Of a stretch of DNA of 64,000 nucleotides, positions 35,181 to 44,030 are shown piece by piece. A model generated the notes under the pieces. That model saw only the letters and a list, made by a program, of their open reading frames with translations. It searched no databases and was not told the origin of the DNA. Where the stretch lies: the NCBI GenBank assembly GCA_963802795.1, contig CAWDJV010000005.1:434001-498000 (forward strand). The letters run 5' to 3'. The position numbers and the translations under genes are program-made. This DNA comes from JAIBJN01 sp963802795. Its GTDB lineage: Bacteria; Actinomycetota; Thermoleophilia; Gaiellales; Gaiellaceae. Every line of letters begins with the position of its first letter. The first letter of the stretch is position 1.

Positions 35181-36601
35181 CGCCCCAGCGCCGGATCCAC
35201 CCCGGAAGGCTGCGCCGCCGTCTCGCGCTCGCGTTCGCCCTCACGGCGGGGATCGCGGCGCTCGCGCTCGCCGCCGGCTCCTATCTGCTCGTCCGCGACG
35301 CGCGGCTCGACGAGTCGGTCGACCGGGCGCTCGAGCAGTCGCGCTTCAACCTCGTCCTGGCCGCGGAGGTGCTGCCGGCCGACGGGCCGGAGGCGCTGCT
35401 CGAGGCGCTCGAGCGGCGCGGGACGTTCGAGACCGTTCTGCTCGTCGACGGAGAGAGCTTCCCGTCGAGCCTCTCGATCGGCGAGGAGCAGATTCCCGCG
35501 GACCTGCGGGAGCTCGTTGCGACCGGCCAGCTCGCCTACGAGCGGGCGACGGTCGCCGACACCCGCGAGCTCGTGACGGGCGGGCAGGTGCCTGGATCCG
35601 AGGACGAGGCGTACTTCTTCTACTCCGAGGAGGAGGTCTGGGACGATCTCGAGCAGCTCCGCACCATCCTCCTCGCAGCCCTCGGGGCTGTGGTCGCCGT
35701 GGCGGCGCTGGCGGGCGCGCTGCTGGCCCGGCGGATGCTCGCTCCCGTCGCCAGGGCGAGCGATGCCGCCCGCTCGCTCGCGGAGGGGCTGCTGGAAACG
35801 CGGCTTCCCGTCGAAAGCTCGGACGAGTTCGGCGCCTGGGCGGCCTCCTTCAACGAGATGGCGGAGGCCCTGGAGGGGAAGATCACGGCGCTCTCCGAGG
35901 CCCAGGCGCGCGAGCGCCGCTTCACGGCGGACGTCGCGCACGAGCTTCGCACGCCGCTGACGGCCATCGTCAACGAGGCGTCCCTGCTCGCTGAGCACAT
36001 CGAGCAGATGCCGCCGGGAGCGAGGCGCCCCGCCGAGCTCCTGGTCGCGGACGTGAGCCGCCTGCGCGACCTCGTCGAGGAGCTGATGGAGATCTCGCGC
36101 CTGGACGCGGGCACACAGCCGGTGCGACCGGAGCCGCTCGACCTCGGCTCGCTCGTCGCCTCGGCGGTCCGCGCGCGCGGCTGGGACGACCGGGTTCGGC
36201 TCGACACCGAGGAGGTCGTGGTCACGTCGGACCCGCGCCGTCTCGAGCGCATCGTGGCGAACCTCGTCGGGAACGCGCTCGAGCACGGCGGGCGAGACGT
36301 CTCGGTGCGGGTCGGCCGCGACGGCGTGGGCGTGTTCATGGAGGTCTCCGACCACGGCCCCGGCATCGCCCGCGAAGACCTCCCGCACCTCTTCGAGCGC
36401 TTCTACAAGGCGGATCGCTCCCGCGCCGGGCAGGGCACCGGGCTCGGCCTCGCGATCGCCCGCGAGAACGCCCGCCTCCTCGGCGGCGACGTCGACGTCT
36501 GGAGCGAGGTGGGCGTCGGCGCCCGCTTCACGCTCCGGCTCACCGTTACGGAACCGTTACGTGACGGTGAGGGCGGCGTTGCCGACGAGCGGCACGCTTG
36601 A
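35174..36601 (+). CDS. Sensor histidine kinase (MtrB-like)
   Basis: A 475-residue membrane kinase. The first membrane helix is at about 17-40 and the second at 164-186, enclosing an extracellular sensor region of about 120 residues. A HAMP linker follows, then the H box DVAHELRTPLTAIVNE (phosphorylated H256), N box IVANLVGNALEHGG, and G boxes DHGPGIAREDLPHLF and GQGTGLGLAIA. The partner regulator is the gene before it. Its 3' end contains an inverted repeat (36541-36569) ahead of the lipoprotein gene. The gene order makes an envelope-sensing MtrB-like role likely; the sensed signal is unknown. Confidence 0.92.
   Translation: MSAPQRRIHPGRLRRRLALAFALTAGIAALALAAGSYLLVRDARLDESVDRALEQSRFNLVLAAEVLPADGPEALLEALERRGTFETVLLVDGESFPSSLSIGEEQIPADLRELVATGQLAYERATVADTRELVTGGQVPGSEDEAYFFYSEEEVWDDLEQLRTILLAALGAVVAVAALAGALLARRMLAPVARASDAARSLAEGLLETRLPVESSDEFGAWAASFNEMAEALEGKITALSEAQARERRFTADVAHELRTPLTAIVNEASLLAEHIEQMPPGARRPAELLVADVSRLRDLVEELMEISRLDAGTQPVRPEPLDLGSLVASAVRARGWDDRVRLDTEEVVVTSDPRRLERIVANLVGNALEHGGRDVSVRVGRDGVGVFMEVSDHGPGIAREDLPHLFERFYKADRSRAGQGTGLGLAIARENARLLGGDVDVWSEVGVGARFTLRLTVTEPLRDGEGGVADERHA
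36541..36569. promoter_or_regulatory. Inverted repeat ahead of the GerMN lipoprotein gene
   Basis: CACCGTTACG at 36541-36550 and CGTGACGGTG at 36560-36569 pair at nine of ten positions, with a second CGTTACG in the centre. It lies inside the end of the kinase gene, 58 bases before the lipoprotein ATG. It could be an operator or a hairpin in the mRNA; chance is also possible. Confidence 0.25.
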
Positions 36602-36627
36602 TCCAAGCGTCCCTCAAGGAGGCAGTC

Positions 36628-37596
36628 ATGAAGCTCGCGCTCGCCGTTCCCGCAGTCGTCCTCGCCGCCTCGCTCGGCTTTCTCATCGCCAGCTGCGGCT
36701 CCGACGGCGACGCCACGCCGGCCGGCCCGGTTCCCGCGGTCGACACCACGACCGGCGCGTCCACCGACGAGGTGCCCGCCACGACGGAGGAGACGCCCGC
36801 GGAGACCGGCGAGACCGAGACGGACGGCGAGACCGAGACCGGCGACGAAACCGAGACCGGCGCCGTGGTGGCAACGGTCTCGTACCAGGTGTGGTTCGCG
36901 AACGAGGACGGCCTCTTCGTCACGTACCGCACCGAGGGAGCGACCCCGCGCGTCGGGACGGCAGCCCTCGAGGAGCTCCTCGAAGGCCCGTCCACCTTCG
37001 AGGAGGCCTACGGCCTCCGCAGCGCCGTCCCCGAGGGCACGCAGCTCCTCGGGCTCAGGATCGAGGACGGCCTCGCCTACGTGGATCTCACCTCCGAGTT
37101 CGAGTCCGGAGGCGGCACCGCCTCGATGCAGATGCGGCTGGCGCAGGTGGTCTTCACGATCACGCAGTTCCCGACCGTGAAGGGCGTCGTCTTCAGCCTC
37201 GACGGGGAGCAGATCGACGTCCTCGGGGGCGAGGGGATCATCATCGACCACCCGCTGACGCGACGCGACTACGCCGAGCTCCTGCCGCCGATTCTCGTTG
37301 TGAGCCCGACCTTCGGAGAGGAACTGCAGGGATCCGTCCTCGTGCGCGGGAGCGCGAACGTCTTCGAGGCGAACGTGACGGTGGTGGTCCTGGACGAGAG
37401 CGGCAGCGAGGTGGGCGGGACGTTCACGACCGCCACGTGCGGGACCGGCTGCCGGGGAACGTACGTGGTTCGCGTCCCGTTCGACGTCGACGAAGCCCAG
37501 GACGGCACGATCGTGGTCCACGACGACGACGCGGCCGGGATCGGGAGACCGCCCAACGAGGTGCGGATCCCCGTGCGACTCCTGCCCGGGTCGTGA
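36628..37596 (+). CDS. GerMN/Gmad2-domain lipoprotein (LpqB-like position)
   Basis: A 322-residue exported lipoprotein: signal sequence MKLALAVPAVVLAASLGFL with lipobox IASC at about residue 23. A Thr/Glu-rich linker (about 28-80, repeats of ETET/TGET) leads to a GerMN domain (about 85-205; ANEDGLFVTYRTEG, ALEELLEGPS, LAYVDLTSEFE). A C-terminal Gmad2 Ig-like domain follows (about 220-320; VVSPTFGEELQGSVLVRGSA), with one cysteine pair in TCGTGC. The RBS AAGGAGG precedes the ATG at 36628. Location behind an MtrA/MtrB-like pair fits LpqB, which modulates the MtrB kinase; this is inference from context. Confidence 0.85.
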   Translation: MKLALAVPAVVLAASLGFLIASCGSDGDATPAGPVPAVDTTTGASTDEVPATTEETPAETGETETDGETETGDETETGAVVATVSYQVWFANEDGLFVTYRTEGATPRVGTAALEELLEGPSTFEEAYGLRSAVPEGTQLLGLRIEDGLAYVDLTSEFESGGGTASMQMRLAQVVFTITQFPTVKGVVFSLDGEQIDVLGGEGIIIDHPLTRRDYAELLPPILVVSPTFGEELQGSVLVRGSANVFEANVTVVVLDESGSEVGGTFTTATCGTGCRGTYVVRVPFDVDEAQDGTIVVHDDDAAGIGRPPNEVRIPVRLLPGS

Positions 37597-37632
37597 AGGA
37601 AGCCCGGGCCGTCGGCGTCTGAACGGAGAGAG

Positions 37633-38196
37633 ATGAACACCGCGACCGCGCTGGGCTCGGCCGTCGATGTCGCGGCGGGCACGATCGACCGGGCCCGGCG
37701 CGGCGACCAGGAAGCCTTCGCAGCCTTGATCAGACACTACGACCCTGGGCTCCGCGCCCTCGCCTACCGGCTCCTCGGCGACCGGGACCGGATGGACGAC
37801 GCGCTCCAGGAGGCGTACGTGAAGGCCTTCCGGGCCCTCCCCGGCTTCAGAGGCGACTCGAGCGTCGGGACGTGGCTGTATCGGATCACGTACAACGCCT
37901 GCCTGGACGAGCTCCGCCGCTCTCGCCGTGTCCAACACGTTCCCCTCGACGAGGCGGTGGAGCAGCCGGGAGGGTCTCGCGACCCCGCCGACGTCGCCGG
38001 CCGCCGCGGAGACCTCGCGCAGGCGCTCGCTCGGCTCCCGCCCGACGAGCGGGCGGCGGTCCTGCTCGTCGACGCTCAAGGATTCGACTACCGCGAGGCT
38101 GCGCGAGCTCTGGGCATCCCGGAGGGCACGGTCGCCTCGCGCCTCAACCGCGCGCGGGCCTCGCTGCGCAGCGCGCTCGGAGGAGCAGCGGCGTGA
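37633..38196 (+). CDS. ECF-type RNA polymerase sigma factor
   Basis: A 187-residue group 4 sigma factor. Region 2 is at about 25-95, with RLLGDRDRMDDALQEAYVKAFRALPGF interrupted only by normal variation, and TWLYRITYNACLDELRR forming the 2.3-2.4 helices. Region 4 is at about 125-180 (ALARLPPDERAAVLLVDAQG, YREAARALGIPEGTVASRLN). A GGAGAGAG ribosome binding site lies before the ATG. The stop overlaps the GTG of the next, membrane-anchored gene, the usual place for an anti-sigma factor. Confidence 0.92.
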   Translation: MNTATALGSAVDVAAGTIDRARRGDQEAFAALIRHYDPGLRALAYRLLGDRDRMDDALQEAYVKAFRALPGFRGDSSVGTWLYRITYNACLDELRRSRRVQHVPLDEAVEQPGGSRDPADVAGRRGDLAQALARLPPDERAAVLLVDAQGFDYREAARALGIPEGTVASRLNRARASLRSALGGAAA

Positions 38197-39584
38197 GCAC
38201 GCTCCGCGACGAGCGCCTCGGAGCGGCGCTGCGCGCGCTCGAGACCCCCGAGCACCGGCCCGGTTTCTACGCCGAGCTGCACCGGCTGCTGGCCGAGGAG
38301 CACGCCGCTCGCACGGCCGAGGCCAGGCGGCAGCAGCGCGCCCGGCGCGCCCGCACCCGTTGGGGAGCACGCGTCGCCGTCGTCGCGGCAGTTGCGGCAG
38401 CCGTCTGGCTCGTCGTCGGGCTGCCGGAGAACGAGCGCGTCCCCGACGTCATCCGAACCGAGGACGCGACGGCGGCGGAGATCCAGGCGAGAGTGCGCTC
38501 GGCGCTGGCGCGCGCGGAGACCCTGACCGGTGAGCTCGTGGTGCGCGGGCGGCGCTACCGGAACGCCTACGGCTGGGACGACCCGGCGCGGTTCCGGTTC
38601 GCGGTCACCGACCGCGGGGATTTCCGGGTCACAGGGCTCACGGTCGAGGAGAACGTCGCCTACGACGCGGGCAAGGGGATCCAGCGCTCGCTGAACCCGA
38701 GCGCGAGCCTCGGCGGGGAGGGGACTCTCTTCCCCCACGTGCGCAGGGGCGTCGCCCCGGGGCCGCCCGACGAAGGCCCGTCCGACTACGTGCTCCAGAA
38801 GGACTTCGGCGCCTTCGTCCGCGCGCTCCTCGCCGCTCGAGATCCCGCCGTGCGCGAGACGACGTACGAGGGCAGGGCCGCCTGGCAGCTCGAGGTGCGC
38901 GCCCCTGTCAACCAGATCGTCCCCGAGTTCTCCGGCGACCGCTTCGCCGTCTGGGTCGACCAGGAGACCGGGATCCCCGTCCGGGTCGTCGAGAGCAAGA
39001 ACGGAAGGGCGCTCGACGAGCTTCGGATCGAGAAGCTCGCCGTGGACGGGGCGGTGCCGCCCGAGACGTTCACGATCGACTTCCCCCAGGACGCCGAGGT
39101 CACCCGGAGCGACAGCGGCTTTCGCCGGGTGGGCCTGGACGAGATCCCCGACGCGGTCGGGTACGCGCCGCTCCTCCCCGCGTGGCTGCCGGAGGGCTAC
39201 GAGCTCGCCGAGGTCGCAGTCGCCCCCGGAGTCGGCGCCCCCACGGGCGCCGAGGCCGGCAATCCTCCCTCGCAGGACGTCGTCTCCCTCTCCTTCCGCC
39301 GTGGGCTCGACCGTTTCCTCGTCACGACCCGGCTGCGCCACGTTCCGGGCTTCGGCGACACGTGGGGGGATCCGCTCGCGACGGGAGAAGGGTTCCGCGA
39401 TCGCCCGGAGCAGATTCGCCTTGGCAGGGGTGCGCTGTCCGGCGTCGAAGCGAGTCTGCTGGTCGTGCCGCGCAACATCCCGCACCTGTGGGCGACGACC
39501 GACGACCTCGTCGTCACCGTCGCCGGAGACCTGAGCCGCGACGAGCTCGTGCGCGTGAGCGAGTCGCTCGAGTCGAGACGATGA
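38193..39584 (+). CDS. Membrane-anchored anti-sigma/RseB-like (LolA-like fold) protein
   Basis: About 463 residues. A cytoplasmic N-terminus of ~48 residues (RLGAALRALETPEHRPGFYAEL) is followed by an Arg-rich stop-transfer region and one membrane helix, VAVVAAVAAAVWLVVGL. A large extracytoplasmic domain resembles lipoprotein-sensing LolA/RseB proteins (LTGELVVRGRRYRNAYGWDD, YEGRAAWQLEVRAP, WVDQETGIPVRVVESKNG). The overlap with the sigma gene (GTGA) and this topology suggest it holds the sigma factor at the membrane, although no HCC-type zinc motif is visible. It may be a regulator rather than a direct binder. Confidence 0.7.
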   Translation: MSTLRDERLGAALRALETPEHRPGFYAELHRLLAEEHAARTAEARRQQRARRARTRWGARVAVVAAVAAAVWLVVGLPENERVPDVIRTEDATAAEIQARVRSALARAETLTGELVVRGRRYRNAYGWDDPARFRFAVTDRGDFRVTGLTVEENVAYDAGKGIQRSLNPSASLGGEGTLFPHVRRGVAPGPPDEGPSDYVLQKDFGAFVRALLAARDPAVRETTYEGRAAWQLEVRAPVNQIVPEFSGDRFAVWVDQETGIPVRVVESKNGRALDELRIEKLAVDGAVPPETFTIDFPQDAEVTRSDSGFRRVGLDEIPDAVGYAPLLPAWLPEGYELAEVAVAPGVGAPTGAEAGNPPSQDVVSLSFRRGLDRFLVTTRLRHVPGFGDTWGDPLATGEGFRDRPEQIRLGRGALSGVEASLLVVPRNIPHLWATTDDLVVTVAGDLSRDELVRVSESLESRR

Positions 39585-40597
39585 CCTACCGCAAGTACAG
39601 GACGACGCGCCGGGGAGCGCGGGTCGCCACCTTCGTCGCCTTCCTGGGCATGGTCCTCGTCGGCCTCGAGGCCGGGGCCCGGGCGCAGCAGACTACCGCC
39701 GAGCCGGCCGCCGAGACGATTGCGCCCGGGGTCACCGTCTCGGGCCTCGACCTCTCCGGCCTGACCGCCCGCCAAGCGGAGAAAGCCCTCGAGACGTTCG
39801 CCTCACGGCCGGTCGAGCTCACCTTCCGAGGAAGGAGCTGGCGCTACGCCCCCGAGACGCTCGGCGCGGACAGCCAGGTGGACGGCGCCGTCCACGCCGC
39901 GCTTGCGGCCCCGGAAGGGGCGACGCTCCGCCTCGGGGTCACCGTGGACGAGCGGCACCTCAGGCTCTGGTTCAGGGACTTCGCCGCCGGCTTCGACCAG
40001 AAGCGGCGGGACGCGAGGATCGTCCTCCGCGGCCTCCGACCGCACCTGATCGACGCCCAGGCAGGCCGGCGGCTGTACCGGTGGGGGAACCGCACCCGGA
40101 TCGCGAGCGAGCTCCTCGCCCACGATCGCGGCCCGGTCGCTCTCCAGGTGCGAGTCATGCAACCGCGGGTCGTGCGACGCGACGTCGGCCCGGCGATCGT
40201 CATCCGACGGGCGTCGAACCGGCTCTTCTACTACCGCGGCGTGGGGGAGAACGGGATGCGGACGAAGCGGCGCTTCAAGATCGCCACCGGGGCGGCCGCA
40301 TACCCGACCCCGCTCGGGAACTTCACGCTCGTCGACAAGCAGGAGAACCCCTGGTGGTACCCGCCGGACTCCGACTGGGCGGCGGGAGCGAAACCGATTC
40401 CGCCCGGCCCCGGCAATCCGCTGGGCACGCGCTGGATGGGGCTCTCGGAGCCGCTGATCGGGATCCACGGCACCCCCGACGCGGCCTCGATCGGCTACTC
40501 CGCGAGCCACGGCTGCATCCGCATGCTCGTCCCCGAGGCCGAATGGCTCTTCGAGCGCGTGCCCGAGGGGACGCCGGTCTACATCCTCGACGCTTGA
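39581..40597 (+). CDS. L,D-transpeptidase (YkuD domain) with N-terminal anchor
   Basis: A 338-residue exported enzyme: signal or anchor at residues 13-36 (RVATFVAFLGMVLVGLEAG), then a region with VTVSGLDLSGLTARQAEKAL, typical of a PG_binding_4-like domain before YkuD. The catalytic domain (about 205-338) ends in the active-site motif IGIHGTPD and SHGCIRM, with C312 as nucleophile and H310 beside it. It would form 3-3 cross-links in peptidoglycan. The ATG overlaps the preceding stop, so it is in the sigma factor operon, consistent with cell-wall stress control. Confidence 0.9.
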   Translation: MTYRKYRTTRRGARVATFVAFLGMVLVGLEAGARAQQTTAEPAAETIAPGVTVSGLDLSGLTARQAEKALETFASRPVELTFRGRSWRYAPETLGADSQVDGAVHAALAAPEGATLRLGVTVDERHLRLWFRDFAAGFDQKRRDARIVLRGLRPHLIDAQAGRRLYRWGNRTRIASELLAHDRGPVALQVRVMQPRVVRRDVGPAIVIRRASNRLFYYRGVGENGMRTKRRFKIATGAAAYPTPLGNFTLVDKQENPWWYPPDSDWAAGAKPIPPGPGNPLGTRWMGLSEPLIGIHGTPDAASIGYSASHGCIRMLVPEAEWLFERVPEGTPVYILDA

Positions 40598-41196
40598 TGG
40601 CAGGGTGGGAGGGCGCCGCCGCGCGCCTGGAGGGCCGCCTCGTCGTCGTCGAGCCGCTCGGGCCGGAGCACGAGGACGACCTGTGGGAGGCCGCCCAGGA
40701 TCCCGAGGTCTGGCGCTGGCTCCCGTGGCATGCGGCCGCAGACCGGGGGACCTTTCACCGCTGGCTCGAGGACGCACTCGCACGCCGCGACGCGGGCCTC
40801 GACGTGCCCTTCGCGGTCGTGGAGCGAAGGACGGGCAAGGCGATCGGCAGCACGCGCTTTCTCACGCTGCGGCCGGAGCACCGCGGGCTCGAGATCGGCT
40901 GGACCTGGAACGCCTCGAGCGCCTGGGGCACGGGGGCGAACGCCGAGGCGAAGCTCCTGCTGCTCCGCCACGCGTTCGAGACGCTCGGCTGCATGCGGGT
41001 CGAGTTCAAGACGGACGCCCTGAACGAGCGCTCGCGCGCCGCTCTGGAGGCGCTGCCTGCCCGTTTCGAGGGCATCTTCGTGAAGCACATGCTCGTCCGC
41101 GACGGCGCCGTGCGCGACTCGGCCTACTACGCGATCACGGAGGACGAGTGGCCCGCCGTGCGCGCGAACCTCGAGCGGCGGCTCGAGGCCGGGTAA
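40597..41196 (+). CDS. GNAT-family N-acetyltransferase (RimJ/RimL-like)
   Basis: A 199-residue acetyltransferase. The start overlaps the transpeptidase stop (TGATGG). Features are VVVEPLGPEHEDDLWEAA, VWRWLPW, and the central strands AIGSTRFLTL and GLEIGWTWNASSAWGTGAN followed by AEAKLLLLRHAFETLG and FKTDALNERSRAALEALPA. That is the order of the RimJ/RimL group, in which the acetyl-CoA loop follows the GWTW strand. Substrate unknown; N-terminal protein or small-molecule acetylation are both possible. Confidence 0.85.
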   Translation: MAGWEGAAARLEGRLVVVEPLGPEHEDDLWEAAQDPEVWRWLPWHAAADRGTFHRWLEDALARRDAGLDVPFAVVERRTGKAIGSTRFLTLRPEHRGLEIGWTWNASSAWGTGANAEAKLLLLRHAFETLGCMRVEFKTDALNERSRAALEALPARFEGIFVKHMLVRDGAVRDSAYYAITEDEWPAVRANLERRLEAG

Positions 41197-41206
41197 CAGT
41201 CCGTTA

Positions 41207-42022
41207 CTAGGGCGCGCCGAGGCGCCCGAAGAGCTCGGCGCAGAGCTCGGGCGTCGCGGCGGCCACGACCCTCGAGCGCGCGGCGAGGTCGAGCGGCGCG
41301 GCGCCGAAGGGCGGGGCTTCGGGCAGGTCGATCGCCAGCCCGCGCTCGCGGACCAGGAGCTGCGCGGCGGCGATGTCCACGCTCCGCGCGGGCTTGAGCG
41401 AGACGACCGCATCCACGCGGCCGGCGGCGAGATGGCAGAGCGACAGCGCGAGCGACCCCATGATCCGCGTGCGATGGGCGAGCCCGACCATGGCCGCGAC
41501 CCGCTCGGCGACGAGATCCGTCCGGGTCGCCTCGAAGGAGAGGATCTCGACCCGCTCCTTCGGGCCCGGGCCGTCGAGCGGGCGCCCGTCCAGGAACGCG
41601 CCCTGGCCGCGTCGGGCCACCCACTCCTCGTTCGTCCCGTAGTCGTGGACGAAGCCGAGCTCGACGTCCTCCATGCGCGGCCCCGAGGCGACCGCGAGCG
41701 AGAGCGAGAAGAAGGGGATGCCGCGCTTGGCGTTCAGGCTCCCGTCGATCGGGTCGCACACGATCCGGAGCCCGTCGCCCGCTTCCCCGAAGACGCGCTC
41801 TCCCAGCTCCTCCGAGACGAGCGTGAACCCGGTCCCCGCCGCGGCGACCGCCTCGAGCCGCTCGACGACGGCCCGCTCGGCGGCGGCATCCACGGCGGTC
41901 GTCTCGTCTCCGCCTTTCCCCGCCCCGACGCGCGGCTCTCGCTCGACGCGGGTCGGGAGCTCGACGAGGACGTCCCCGACCGCCGCGGCCGCCTCGCGGC
42001 ACACGTGCAGCCAGTCCGTCAC
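41207..42022 (-). CDS. Inositol monophosphatase-family phosphatase
   Basis: A 271-residue lithium-sensitive phosphatase fold. The metal site is seen as the glutamate in LVSEELGE followed by CDPIDGSLNAKRGIPFFS (DPxDG motif). SVDIAAAQLLVRERG provides the late aspartate (usual WDxAA), and GSLALSLCHLAAG is typical. It could act on inositol phosphates or other sugar phosphates such as fructose bisphosphate. The GTG at 42022 overlaps the DUF1015 stop. The reverse frame is open back through most of DUF1015 because of the frameshift there. Confidence 0.85.
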   Translation of the reverse strand: MTDWLHVCREAAAAVGDVLVELPTRVEREPRVGAGKGGDETTAVDAAAERAVVERLEAVAAAGTGFTLVSEELGERVFGEAGDGLRIVCDPIDGSLNAKRGIPFFSLSLAVASGPRMEDVELGFVHDYGTNEEWVARRGQGAFLDGRPLDGPGPKERVEILSFEATRTDLVAERVAAMVGLAHRTRIMGSLALSLCHLAAGRVDAVVSLKPARSVDIAAAQLLVRERGLAIDLPEAPPFGAAPLDLAARSRVVAAATPELCAELFGRLGAP

Positions 42023-43153
42023 TCGTCGAAGGGGGAGAGGAGCAGCCCGCTCGTCAGCTTCGGGAAGAAGTAGGTGCTCTTGGGGGGCATGCGGACGCCG
42101 GCGCGGGCGAACTCCTCCACCTGCGCCACGGTCGGTGGGCGGACGAGGAAGGCCGCCCGGGCCGCACCGCTCGCGACGGCGCGTTCGGCCTCGGCGGCGC
42201 TGGCGGTATAGGCGACCTGCGAGAGCGAGAGCGAGTCCACCAGCTCCGTGTCGAGCGCGTGTCCGCTTCCCTCGACCAGGACGGCTCCCTCGGGCCGGAG
42301 GAGCACGAAGGCGGGATGATCCCTCGCCACGGCTGCGAGCGCTGCGACAGCCCTCGTCCGCATCGACCAGCGGGGTCTGCCTGAGCTCCCCGTCGAGCCC
42401 GGGGACGGCGCCGGCGGTCAAGCGGTGCGTGGGGAAGATCTCGAGCCCGGCGTCCCCCAGGCCGACCAGCACGGCGAGCACGTGTGCCGTCTCCCCGGTC
42501 CCGTCCTCCTCGTGGAAGCGGAGAGCGCTCTCGTAGCGATGGTGGCCGTCGGCGATCAGAAGCGGCCCCTCGATGCCGGCGAGGGTGCGCTCGATCGCGC
42601 GCGGATCGTCCAGGCGCCAGAGCCGGCTGACCACTCCGTCGAGCTCGGCCTGCAGCGTGGGCGGCGGCGGCCCCACGGGCGCCGGCGAGGCTCCGTGGTG
42701 GAGGAGGAAGATCGGGGACGGCTTCATGCGGGTCGCCCGGAACAGGCGGAGCCGAGCCTCCTTCGGCGCCGTGAAGGTGCCCTCGTGCGGCAACACGACG
42801 CCGTCGGCGTACGGCCTCACCTTCACCCGGGCGACGATGCCGCGACGCATGCGGCGAACTCCATCTGGGCCCGTGTACTCCTCCTCGAGCAGCCAGACCG
42901 CGGGCTCGGCCTCGCGGACGAGCACGCCGCGCTCCTGCCAGTCGGCGAGCTCGCCGGCCGCCTCCTCGGGATCGTCGGGACGGACGAGACGGACGACGTT
43001 CCACGGGCTTCGAGCCAGCAGCCGGTCCTTGGCCTCCTGTGTGATCACGTCGTACGGAGGGGCGACCAGGTCGTCGAGCGGCCCCGCTGTCCCCACGTCG
43101 TAGCGCAGGGCGCGAAACGGCTTCAGCAGGGGCACGGCCCGCGAGCTTACCAT
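42019..43153 (-). CDS. DUF1015 family protein, frameshifted
   Basis: The product begins with VPLLKPFRALRYDV and LDDLVAPPYDVI, the standard opening of DUF1015 proteins. It continues through RRGIVARVKVRPYADGVVLP, HEGTFTAPKEARL and LIADGHHRYESALRF. Near 42352 (minus-strand GAGGGCTGTC) the frame changes, and the C-terminal part AVAALAAVARDHPAFVLL is read in another frame to the stop at 42019, ending PKLTSGLLLSPFDE. Removing one C from the plus-strand run 42351-42353 restores one chain of about 377 residues. The family's function is not known. It is divergent from the HD-domain gene by 25 bases. Confidence 0.85.
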
Positions 43154-43178
43154 CCGTCTCGGGACCTAGAATCCGGGG

Positions 43179-44015
43179 GTGTCGATCGCGGAGCTGGCCG
43201 AGGACCGGGTCGTCGAGGGCCTCTACGCGGTCGCACGCAAGCAGCGCCTCCGGACCCGCGCGGGGAGCCCGTATCTCGCGATCGAGCTCGTCGATCCCAC
43301 CGGGAAGATCGAGGCACGCGTCTGGAACGACGTCGAGCTCCTGGACGGTCGCTTCGCCGAGGGGGACGCCGTTCGCGTGCTCGGACGCGTCGAGCGCTTC
43401 CGCGACCGGCTCCAGCTCGAGGTGCGGTCGCTCGAGCCGGCCGAGGGGACCGACCCGGCGGAGCTCGTGCCTGAATCGCGGCGGGACGTCGACGAGCTCG
43501 AGGGCTTCTTCGAGTTTCTCGTCGCGGAGGTAGCCCATCACGGGCTGCACGGACTCGTCACGCGGTTCGTCGGGGACGCCGACTTCCGAGCCCGGCTCCG
43601 CGTGCTTCCTGCCACGCCGGACGGGCACCACGGCTGGTCCGGCGGGCTCCTCGAGCACACGGTCGCCGTCGCCTCCCTCTGTCGCGAGGCCACCCAGCTC
43701 CACCCGCGCCTTCGGGCGGACATTCTCCTCACCGCAGCGCTTCTCCACGACTGCGGCCGGACACGGGAGCTCGACCGCGGGCCGCTCTTCCTGCCGACGC
43801 CCGACGGCAGGCTCCTCGGCCACGTCCACCTGGGACTGCGCCTGATCGAGGAGCGGGCGGGAGGGCTCGAAGGCGACGTCCTCGCCGAGGTCCTGCACGC
43901 GGTCGCATCGCACCACGACGCCCGCGCGGCGCGAACGGCGGAGGCCTCGGTCCTCTACCACGCGAACCAGCTGGACGCCGCGGCGGCCGTGCGGCCGGTC
44001 ACGACCGAGGGCTGA
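43179..44015 (+). CDS. OB-fold/HD-domain protein (YhaM-like 3'-5' exoribonuclease)
   Basis: A 278-residue protein with an N-terminal OB-fold nucleic acid-binding domain (about 8-85; YLAIELVDPTGKIEARVWND, GDAVRVLGRVERFRDRLQLE). A C-terminal HD phosphohydrolase domain (about 150-270) has HHGWSGGLLEHTVAVA, ILLTAALLHDCGRTREL and later H residues in GHVHLGLRLIEE and VLHAVASHHDAR. This two-domain order is that of YhaM, which degrades RNA or single-stranded DNA 3' to 5'. Start is a GTG at 43179. It is convergent with the YchF-like gene. Confidence 0.85.
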   Translation: MSIAELAEDRVVEGLYAVARKQRLRTRAGSPYLAIELVDPTGKIEARVWNDVELLDGRFAEGDAVRVLGRVERFRDRLQLEVRSLEPAEGTDPAELVPESRRDVDELEGFFEFLVAEVAHHGLHGLVTRFVGDADFRARLRVLPATPDGHHGWSGGLLEHTVAVASLCREATQLHPRLRADILLTAALLHDCGRTRELDRGPLFLPTPDGRLLGHVHLGLRLIEERAGGLEGDVLAEVLHAVASHHDARAARTAEASVLYHANQLDAAAAVRPVTTEG

Positions 44016-44030
44016 GCCCAAGCTCGCCCG

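Noticed and set aside
41207..43153. A single 648-codon DUF1015-phosphatase protein
   Set aside because: The middle part is an out-of-frame translation created by the frameshift at about 42352; the correct C-terminus of DUF1015 is found in another frame and ends exactly at the phosphatase start.
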